Shown one piece after another: positions 8,482 to 16,500 of a stretch of 41,875 bases of DNA. The stretch is taken from positions 1-41,875 of the forward strand of contig SOIS01000018.1 in assembly GCA_004375965.1 (NCBI GenBank), given 5' to 3'. The notes under the pieces were generated by a model. That model was not told where the DNA came from. It saw nothing but the letters and a program-made list of their open reading frames with translations, and ran no database searches. Source of the stretch: Candidatus Cloacimonadota bacterium. GTDB lineage: Bacteria > Hydrothermota > E44-bin80. How positions within the stretch are numbered: the stretch's first letter is position 1; every line of letters begins with the position of its first letter. The position numbers and the translations under genes are program-made.

Positions 8482-8519
8482 GGTTTAACCAATATTGTGA
8501 CTGACCTTGATATTTCCAG

Positions 8520-9311
8520 TTAAAGGAGGGTTGTTTTAATATAGTTTACGGCATTTTCGATGATGGTAGAACCCATCATAGAACTCTTTATCTTGTTTCT
8601 TCTCCAGTCAGGGTACTGTGTTTGTAATACTGCACGCTCTGGATGAGGCATCATTCCGAGTACCCTGCCCGTCTCATCACAGATTCCAGCAATATTTCTC
8701 ACAGAGCCATTCGGATTTGCCGGGTGTCCTGTTATCTTTCCATTCTTATCTACATATTGAAATATAACCTGGTCTTTCTTAAATAGCTTTTTAAGTATTT
8801 CTTCATCCTTAGTAATAAATTTTCCTTCAGTATGTGCTACAGGGATAAGGAGAAGACCTTCTAAGTCATTAACAAAGACAGTCTTTGTTGAGCATTTTTT
8901 TAAGTATACCCACCTGTCTTCGTATCGTGCTGAATCATTACAAATCAGCGAAACTGATTGGTCAATTTTCCCATTAAGAGCCGGAAGCAGTCCAAGCTTA
9001 ACGAGCACCTGGAAGCCATTGCAGATACCAAGAATAAGTTTACCTTCTTTTATAAATTGCTTGAGTTTATCTATGAAGAAATGTTTTATTTCCGTTGCCC
9101 ATACCTTTCCTGCTGCAATGTCATCTCCGTAACTGAACCCTCCGGGGAAAATCAATATATGAAACCTTTCCAACTTTTTCTTATTCGTATAAAGATCTTG
9201 TGTGTAGACGATTTCTGCGTTGGCACCTGTAAGTTCAAATGCAATTCTTGTCTCTTCATCACAATTTGTCCCTGCAGATTTTAGGACAAGCACATGTGGT
9301 TTTTTTACCAT
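8520..9311 (-). CDS. purQ: FGAM synthase glutaminase subunit PurQ
   Basis: PurQ supplies ammonia from glutamine for conversion of FGAR to FGAM in purine synthesis. I start at ATG 9311 (263 aa), not 9329. This ATG is preceded by AAGGA, overlaps the last codons of purL (ATGGTAA), and begins MVKKPHVLVLKSAGTNCDEE like family members. The class I glutamine amidotransferase signs are present: the oxyanion and nucleophile region LGICNGFQVLVKLGLLP (Cys nucleophile) and the C-terminal MPHPERA histidine-glutamate pair. It is longer than typical small PurQ (about 225 aa) and has extra sequence around FKKDQVIFQYVDKNGKITGHPANPNGS, which the family uses as a loop. It pairs with the upstream purL. Confidence 0.93.
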   Translation of the reverse strand: MVKKPHVLVLKSAGTNCDEETRIAFELTGANAEIVYTQDLYTNKKKLERFHILIFPGGFSYGDDIAAGKVWATEIKHFFIDKLKQFIKEGKLILGICNGFQVLVKLGLLPALNGKIDQSVSLICNDSARYEDRWVYLKKCSTKTVFVNDLEGLLLIPVAHTEGKFITKDEEILKKLFKKDQVIFQYVDKNGKITGHPANPNGSVRNIAGICDETGRVLGMMPHPERAVLQTQYPDWRRNKIKSSMMGSTIIENAVNYIKTTLL

Positions 9312-12163
9312 GTAATCCTTTGTTTCCATTTTTTGACGATTGTATCAATATCAAGTTCAACTGCCTTTTTCTTCTTCGTATAAATAGTGAGTTTTTTGGA
9401 ATACTGCACTTCTCCTATCGGTGCATATGGGATACCTTTAATGCAATTCTCAAAGGCCTTCCTTCTCTTCTCTGGTATTTCCACTATGAACCTCGAATTG
9501 GATTCCGAAAAGAGCAGTTCATCATCTCTTAAATTTCCTTCCCGGATAATCTTTTCAAGATACATTACAGCGCCAAGCCTTCCACCAATTATCATCTCTG
9601 AAATTGCAACTCCAATCCCACCTTCTGAGCAATCGTGGATTGCGCTAACATAACCTTTTTTTATTGCGCGATGAATCTTTTTAAGAGTTTTATATGATTG
9701 TTTGAAATCGAGTTCAGGAACTGCATTGCCTGTTCTATTGAAAAGTTTGAAGTAGTGCGAACCTCCCATTTCTTTTTTTGTCTTTCCAATAATATAGATG
9801 AGATTTCTTGCTTGCTTAAAATTACTTGAAGGACTTTTGGTGACATCATCGCAGATGCTAACGCAGGATATTAGGAGTGTTGAGAGTATTGATTTCTTTT
9901 TACCTTTGAGCGAAAATACATTATTCAAGCTGTCCTTTCCAGAAATAAAGGGCACCTTCAATGCAACAGCCGTATCATAGCATCCATAAGATGTACGAAC
10001 GAGTTCACCGAGTATCTTTGGGTTGTTTACATCTCCCCAGGAGAAATTATCAAGTATTGCTGCTTTGTTTGGATTGCCGCCACAAGCAACAGAATTCCTC
10101 ATTGCTTCTTCTATAGATGATGCTGCCATCCAGTATGGATCAATTTTGCCATAGTATGGATTGATCCCACACGTTATAACAATTCCTCTTTTTGAGTCAG
10201 GAAAAGGACGGAGGACTGCACCATCAGAAGGGCCATCGTTTTCCCAACCAACCAGTGGTTTGAGAGCACTCATTCCTTGAACCTCGTGGTCATACTGCCG
10301 TATAACAATTTCCTTGCTTGCAATATTGGGATGTGAAAGGAGTTTAAGAAGTATTTCACCGAGACGTAGCTTTTTAGGTAGCACAGGTTCTGCAAAACGT
10401 TCTCTCTTCCAGTATGCCTTTTTTCTTGAGAGAGGACATTTATTATGAAGGAAGTCCATATCGAGCTCTCCAACCTTCTCATTTTTATAGAGTAACTTGA
10501 GCTTACCTGTATTTTCGAACCTTCCGATTGGCGCAAAATCAACATTATGTTTAGAAAAGACCTGTTTCAACCTGTCCATATCCTTTTGGGGAACAGCAAT
10601 AAGCATCCGTTCCTGTGATTCCGAAATCCATATCTCGTCATACTTAAGTCCTTTGTATTTCAAAGGAACCTTTTCAAGATGAACTACCGCTCCGAGTTCT
10701 TTACCCATCTCTCCTACTGCTGAAGATAAACCGCCACCTCCACAATCAGTAATGGCGTTATAGAGATGTTCATCCCTTGCCTCGATAAGGGCATCAACAA
10801 GTTTCTTCTCAGTTATAGGATTTCCAATCTGAACAGCACCAGATGATGTGATCTCGGAAGTTTCATCAAGTTCCTGTGAAGCAAATGTAACTCCGTGAAT
10901 ACCATCCTTCCCAGTTTTTCCTCCACAGACTACAATTACATCACCATCCCGTGGTGCTTTGAAGCAAAGACTTGCAGGAATAATGCCAATATTGCCGCAG
11001 TAAACAACTGGATTGTAGAGATATTCTTTATCGAATAAAATAGCTCCATTTACTGTCGGAATCCCCATTCTGTTTCCATAATCCCTCACGCCTGCAATTA
11101 CTCCTTTGAATATTCTTTTGGGATGTAAAACACCGGAAGGAAGATTTTTAATTGAAATGTTCATTGGACCAAAACAGAAAATATCTGTGCTTGCAATGGG
11201 TTTTGCACCAAGACCAGTTCCGAGTGTATCCCTTATGACACCTCCTATTCCAGTTCCTGCACCACCGTAAGGTTCAAGAGCAGATGGATGGTTATGTGTC
11301 TCAACCTTAAATGATATGTTGTAATCCCTGTTATATTTAATGATACCAGCATTGTCCTTAAATACTGAAACACAGTAGTCTCTATTTACTTTCTCTGTTG
11401 CCTTCATAATTGTTGTTTTGAGAAGGTTTCTAATCCTTTTCCCGTTATAATCTATTATTCCCTTGAATGTTTTATGAATGCAGTGTTCGCTCCAGGTTTG
11501 GGCAATTGTTTCAAGTTCAATATCAAAGGGTTCCCTTCCATTGTTAAAGAAGTAATCCTGGATGCTTTTCATTTCAACAAGATCAAGGGAGAGCAGCCCT
11601 CTTCTTGAAAGATCAAAGAGTTCTTCATCATTTTTATTTATAATATTGATAGTTCGTTTCTTAAAAGAAAGAATCTTCTTTCTGAAATGAATACTATTTT
11701 TGTCTCTTAACCATATCTGAATGAGGTTATTCATAAGGAGTTTTTTTACAATAAATTCAATCTCTTTTTCATTCACTGCACCAGTTATTTCGTATCGGTT
11801 TCTGGTCTGAACATCTTCTATCTCTTTTATACCAATTTTTTTCATTAGTTTAAGTGTTGTAAGTGCAACGGGGTCCATTACCCCTGGTAGGTATGCTATC
11901 TCTACAAAAGTGATCGTTTTTTCATTACCATGAGTTATGTGATCTGTAAAACTATAGATATCAGAAACCGGATCAGATAATATATCCTTTGCGATCAGAT
12001 CTAATTTCTCTTTTTTGATCTTTTTTGCTTTAAGAATGAAAATTCTTATAAAGCGGATACTCTTGATACCTCTTGACCCAAGATGTTGAACATCCTTCTT
12101 GATTTCTTCACCAATAGGATCTTGGAGTGATGGTTTTGTTGATATCTCAATTCGGTAATACAT
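9305..12163 (-). CDS. purL: FGAM synthase PurL with fused tandem PurS-like N-terminus
   Basis: This gene encodes the FGAM synthase catalytic subunit. I start at the ATG at 12163 (952 aa), because the 12 preceding codons of the ORF track lie inside a heptamer repeat. Residues 1-75 (YYRIEISTKPSLQDPIGEEI) and about 95-165 (FVEIAYLPGVMDPVALTTLK) each look like a PurS subunit, and the synthase core follows. Core motifs are THNHPSALEPYGGAGTGIGG, the glycine-rich ITDCGGGGLSSAVGEMG and, in the second half, AIHDCSEGGIGVAISEM. The glutaminase is the separate PurQ downstream. The protein is therefore intermediate between small PurL (about 740 aa with free PurS) and large single-chain PurL (about 1,300 aa). 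Confidence 0.9.
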   Translation of the reverse strand: MYYRIEISTKPSLQDPIGEEIKKDVQHLGSRGIKSIRFIRIFILKAKKIKKEKLDLIAKDILSDPVSDIYSFTDHITHGNEKTITFVEIAYLPGVMDPVALTTLKLMKKIGIKEIEDVQTRNRYEITGAVNEKEIEFIVKKLLMNNLIQIWLRDKNSIHFRKKILSFKKRTINIINKNDEELFDLSRRGLLSLDLVEMKSIQDYFFNNGREPFDIELETIAQTWSEHCIHKTFKGIIDYNGKRIRNLLKTTIMKATEKVNRDYCVSVFKDNAGIIKYNRDYNISFKVETHNHPSALEPYGGAGTGIGGVIRDTLGTGLGAKPIASTDIFCFGPMNISIKNLPSGVLHPKRIFKGVIAGVRDYGNRMGIPTVNGAILFDKEYLYNPVVYCGNIGIIPASLCFKAPRDGDVIVVCGGKTGKDGIHGVTFASQELDETSEITSSGAVQIGNPITEKKLVDALIEARDEHLYNAITDCGGGGLSSAVGEMGKELGAVVHLEKVPLKYKGLKYDEIWISESQERMLIAVPQKDMDRLKQVFSKHNVDFAPIGRFENTGKLKLLYKNEKVGELDMDFLHNKCPLSRKKAYWKRERFAEPVLPKKLRLGEILLKLLSHPNIASKEIVIRQYDHEVQGMSALKPLVGWENDGPSDGAVLRPFPDSKRGIVITCGINPYYGKIDPYWMAASSIEEAMRNSVACGGNPNKAAILDNFSWGDVNNPKILGELVRTSYGCYDTAVALKVPFISGKDSLNNVFSLKGKKKSILSTLLISCVSICDDVTKSPSSNFKQARNLIYIIGKTKKEMGGSHYFKLFNRTGNAVPELDFKQSYKTLKKIHRAIKKGYVSAIHDCSEGGIGVAISEMIIGGRLGAVMYLEKIIREGNLRDDELLFSESNSRFIVEIPEKRRKAFENCIKGIPYAPIGEVQYSKKLTIYTKKKKAVELDIDTIVKKWKQRITW

Positions 12164-12170
12164 TTTCAAT

Positions 12171-12204
12171 TTAGACTTTAGATATGAGACATAAGACATA
12201 AAAC
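12171..12204 (+). repeat. degenerate heptamer satellite (AGACnT), copy 1
   Basis: AGAC or a one-base variant occurs at 12173, 12180, 12187, 12194 and 12201, an exact 7-bp period. It lies just upstream of the chosen purL start and accounts for the spurious N-terminal extension of that ORF. Confidence 0.65.
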
Positions 12205-12231
12205 TTTGATAGGAGAGAAATTAGGAAGTGG

Positions 12232-12263
12232 GTCTGTAGTCTTAAGTCTAAGGTCTTATGTCT
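12232..12263 (-). repeat. degenerate heptamer satellite (AGACnT), copy 2
   Basis: GTCT, the complement of AGAC, occurs five times at 12232, 12239, 12246, 12253 and 12260, with an exact 7-bp period and opposite orientation to copy 1. It lies between the 273-aa gene and purL. Confidence 0.7.
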
Positions 12264-12276
12264 GATTTTTTGATAT

Positions 12277-13098
12277 TTACATTCTGAACCCAAGTGCAAT
12301 ACCGTAAAACCCGTATGACTGGGATCTTCCAAATTCGAGGTTAACATCTATGAGTTCTACAGGAACAGTCAATCCAAAGTAAAATTTGTTGATGGTACCT
12401 GGTTTAAATGTTATATCTCCTGCAGCATCATTAACTTCATAGTTACCTTTCAGTGTCGTTGATATCCACCCAATGCCAGTATATATTTCGACCAATCTAA
12501 GATTCTCGCGTATGTCAAGATGGTAATAGAGGGTCTTAAGGTTGAAGGAACAATATGCTGTCTCCTCTGTTTGTTTGTCAAAAAATTTGAATTGTCCATC
12601 AAACAGGTAACTATATTCAAAAGAAAAGGAGATTGCTGGAATAAATCCGTAGTTTTTTAGTAGATTTAATTTGGTTATAAAGGAAAGGCTGTAAGGATAT
12701 TTCTCCTTGTATTGATTGAGAGTTCCTAAAAGCGGGGATATAGATCCCTTTATGCCTGTTTCGATTCCCATAAATCCTTTCCAGGAAGGAATTGGAGCAA
12801 ATCCCTTAAAAACTCCCATACTTCCTTTCAGGTGAAACATAGAGATGGAAGTTTTTATAGTTCCTTCTCCCTCGGGATTCTTTATACTTGATTCTAAACT
12901 TGATACACCTGTTTCTATATTAAAATGTGGTGTACCTGCAAGATAGAATGATGAATTGAAATTGCCACCATTAATGGTAAGAGCAAAAGGCTTATTTATT
13001 TCATCAAGAAAGATTGTCAAATCTTCCTCCGAAGGGATTCCAGCAAAGAGTAGTGTAGGTATGAAAAGAGACATGAAAACTAAAAGAAATAGTCTCAT
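12277..13098 (-). CDS. predicted outer-membrane beta-barrel-like protein, unknown
   Basis: This 273-aa secreted protein begins with a clear signal peptide (MRLFLLVFMSLFIPTLLFAG). The mature part is rich in alternating hydrophobic and polar stretches with many Tyr, Phe and Gly residues, for example YGFIPAISFSFEYSYLF and INKFYFGLTVPVELIDVNLEF. It ends YGFYGIALGFRM. This is the pattern of a small outer-membrane beta-barrel of about 8-12 strands. I do not recognise a family. Its start overlaps the stop of the upstream 57-aa gene (ATGA), so the two are translationally coupled. It lies downstream of sprA on the same strand, which may hint at an outer-membrane role, but the 276-nt gap makes a shared operon uncertain. 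Confidence 0.7.
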   Translation of the reverse strand: MRLFLLVFMSLFIPTLLFAGIPSEEDLTIFLDEINKPFALTINGGNFNSSFYLAGTPHFNIETGVSSLESSIKNPEGEGTIKTSISMFHLKGSMGVFKGFAPIPSWKGFMGIETGIKGSISPLLGTLNQYKEKYPYSLSFITKLNLLKNYGFIPAISFSFEYSYLFDGQFKFFDKQTEETAYCSFNLKTLYYHLDIRENLRLVEIYTGIGWISTTLKGNYEVNDAAGDITFKPGTINKFYFGLTVPVELIDVNLEFGRSQSYGFYGIALGFRM

Positions 13099-13268
13099 TT
13101 ATTATCACCCTTCTGCCTGAGTTTTTTAGATCTTAAACCTGCCCAGGTCGAGAAGATAATTATAATGATACCAAAACAGACATTGTGCCATTTAACAGGT
13201 TTACCAAACAGAAAACCTGAGTAAGCAATCCATAGACCGACATAGAGAAGAACCCAGTTCTGCCACAT
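13095..13268 (-). CDS. 57-aa two-helix membrane protein, SPW-repeat-like
   Basis: This gene is too short for the ORF track. The 57-codon frame starts with ATG at 13268 behind a very strong ribosome-binding site (AAAGGAGGG) and ends in TGA, which overlaps the ATG of the next gene. The product, beginning MWQNWVLLYVGLWIAYSGF, has two hydrophobic helices (about residues 5-22 and 29-45) and a basic tail, with tryptophans at the helix starts. This resembles small SPW-repeat membrane proteins, though the family call is tentative. The strong ribosome-binding site and 4-nt coupling argue that it is a real gene. Confidence 0.7.
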   Translation of the reverse strand: MWQNWVLLYVGLWIAYSGFLFGKPVKWHNVCFGIIIIIFSTWAGLRSKKLRQKGDNK

Positions 13269-13290
13269 AATCCCTCCTTTTTACGTTGTT

Positions 13291-13440
13291 AAAAATAGAA
13301 ATTAGAAATTGCGAAATTAAGAAATTGAAATGCTCAAAACACGAAATTTCGAAACTAGGAAATTGGAAATTGTTTCTTGTATCTTTTGTTTTGATTTTCG
13401 TAATTTTCATTTTCGTATTTTCGTAACTTAAGTACAGTTG
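13291..13440. repeat. degenerate GAAATT satellite between sprA and the 57-aa gene
   Basis: On the + strand AATT or a close variant recurs at 13300, 13307, 13315, 13323, 13345, 13353, 13361 and 13368, at 7- or 8-bp steps. From about 13387 the complementary type (ATTTTCGT units) continues in the opposite orientation. The rest of the 13269-13544 gap is AT-rich, and I see no gene or clear terminator in it. Confidence 0.6.
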
Positions 13441-13544
13441 TACATTTTTATAATTTCGGATTTTCTGATTTTCATCTTTTTTTCATCGTCTTGATTCTCT
13501 TTTAATCCCGTTTGATTTTCTCCTTGTTATACATTGGTCCGTTC

Positions 13545-16500
13545 TTAGAACTTAAATTCAATCCACACATCCAGACCTGTTGTGCTTGATTTTGTATCCT
13601 GTTTTTTGTCGTTCATTATCGAATAGTTACCTATCAATCCTCCTGTGATATTTTCAGAAAAGTTATAACTAAGGCGTGGGGTAATCATATAGTTGATAAT
13701 ATGGTTTGTTGGTCCAGACTGTCTGGAAGAAATGGAATAACTCTTTGAGTAATTGAAATCAAGCCCAGCATCAAGGTTACTCGAAAACTGTATTCTACGT
13801 CCGAGCAATGGGAACTTCAAACCGGTTGGTGCCCTGAAGGAATATGAAATGGAGACATTATACCCTGATGTTTTTGTTGTGGTTTGATAAAATATTGGAG
13901 AGTAATTGTTAGATTTGTTTACTGTAAAATTGGCGGAGAGATTTGTCCTCACATCCCTGGTCCAGGTCATCTGAAACGATGGACCCCAGGATACATTATT
14001 TGATTCAGATTGAGTGCCTTTCCCAACAGTTTCGTTAGAACCCTTATACTTTCTATAATTAATAGAAGCCGAGGCATTTTTAAGAGCATTATTTTTTGGC
14101 AAAAATTTTGTTAGTTGTGGAAATTGCAGATTTATGTCAGGCCAGGTGGTTGACCTTGATATTTGCTGGCTACTCGCTGTGATATTCCTATTCTTGTTTG
14201 TAGTATATGAGGTATTAAGAGTAAAGATGCTTGTATTAATACCGCTCGAGATTGTGAGGTTGTCTGTAGTGCTCTTCTGGTTGTTTGGGTTAGATTGAGG
14301 ATTAGGATGTTTTAGATCTTTAGGAATTCCTTCCCTTAAACCAAATTGGTATTCCCAGCCAGGTCTTTTTGTGAGAAGACCGAATGATGTGTTCCTGTTC
14401 CTGCTGAGCGACATGTTTGGCCTTGTTATATAATTTGAGAATTGCTCCAGTTTAATTGCAACCCATTGGGGGCTTCCAGTTATTGCTGTAGTATCCTTAG
14501 ATTCGTCGCGAATCCGTGCAATCATTTTCAGTAGTTTTGAAATGGCGAAATCAAATGAGAGTGAAAGAATATTGCTATTCCCGACATTTCTCACAGGGAA
14601 TGAATCTTCCACCATAGTACGATTATTAGGATTTCTATCTTCTGAATAACTTGTGGAAAAGGTGAGTGATGGTCTTGACCACTCCCCGAATGTTGGTGAA
14701 AGGGATGATGAAAATGTCTTTTTGAGGTTTATAACCTCGCCAAATCTTTTTTTCAAGGAATCATTTTCATAGTTTATGTCCAGATCCCTTATTTCATCAT
14801 CGGAATAGTTACCAGTAAAAATAGCTATAGGATTATACTTAATACTTTTTGAAATGGTCAGGTATCGTTTTAGATTGTGTGTGGTCAATTTCCATCCCGT
14901 TGCCTGGCTTGTATAACGTCTTGACCAATTTCTCTTGTACCCCGCACTCGTACCAAAAGATCGAGGAAAATAGTAGAAATTAAAAAGATTCAGTAGTTTG
15001 AGAGGTTTGATTCCGGGTGAAAAACTGTAACTTCCTGTAATACTTCTATGTTTTATTGAATCCATACTTGTCGGTGTCTGGGAATAACTGCTATTATTAG
15101 ATGCATTTATCTTTACAGGATCAATTAAAATGTGACTAAGAAGATTGGTGGATTTTGAAACCTTACTGAAACCGATAGCTTCAGTTCGAGAACCACTCAT
15201 GCTTCTCTCTTTCTTTGCCTGTTCGCTATCGAGTATTACATCTGAGCCGGTTTTGTATTTTGGATAACCAACAGATTTGCTTTTACTGTGGCTCAATGGT
15301 ATATTAAACCCCCATAGCTTGGGGAAGAGTTTTCCAAGTGCAATGGTTCCTGTGTAATGATAGTCTGTTACGTTCGACTGTGCTACCTTGTTCATATTGA
15401 GCTGCTGAAAATCTGCATCGGTTCTTGAAGCAGAGCCACTGAGTGTTAAAAAATCAGCTATTCTTAGTTCCCCTGATATATTCATTTTCATCCCTTTATC
15501 CCTTCTTGGTGATGTTAATCTCAACTCATCTATCCAGAATTCGCCACTTACATCACTATTCCCTTCATTAATAAATCCGAGTTCAAGGTATTTAACATTG
15601 GTTAGGCTTGGATTGTTCCTGAAAGAATAGTTTCCTTTCTTATAATGCGTCGAATCTTCTGGTGCTTCAAGCTTTAAATCTGTCAACGCCTTAAATGGGA
15701 TGGTGATCTCTTTCCATGAAGATGAGATAGTTTCCTCAAATTGATAGTATGTTGTTGAATCACCTCCTATTCTGAAATAGAATTTTAGTGGTCCTCCTTC
15801 ATTGCATTGCACATAAAACTTCATAGTTTTATATGTTGTATAATCGTCTGCTTTACCCATTTGCATAAAGATCGAGCCTTTATGTTGCGGTCTCACATTC
15901 TGAAATTGTAACACAAGAGATTGTTCTCTCTTTCTTCTTCCAAGCTGGTCTTTGCCAGGGTCAAAAGGAGGATTATAATCCGGATTCTCTTCTGTGTTTT
16001 TCTGTGTTACAAATAGTTTCTCATCTGGCTGGACACTGCTAAGGGTATCCAGGGTAGATATACCCATATTTTCCCATGTGGTACCAGTTATTTCTATAGA
16101 GTAAAACTGGAGACTGTCTCTTTGTGAGAATCCATCAATCCATAATCTTACATATTTAACATATTCCCAATCCATCACTCCTATCTTTGTGCCTATTATA
16201 GTATCATCAAGTGGAATCCTGAAGAGTCTCCAGCCATTTGCATGTTCTTCGGCAACATATATGGAATCAGGATTTTCGAGAGAGATTGTATATTCTATAT
16301 ATCGAGAATTTGTATTCAATGCCCCGTCCCTATCAAGATCTTCTGTATCAAGACGGGCATTGTTCTCTGTTCCATTGAGTTTACGATAATCGGATTTGGT
16401 AATGGCATGCTGCGGATAATCGTCGTTACCATCGTCACCTGGAATATTGTCGCTATCTTTCCCCTGTATACCATCGAGACCTGTATCTTCGTTTTTATCG

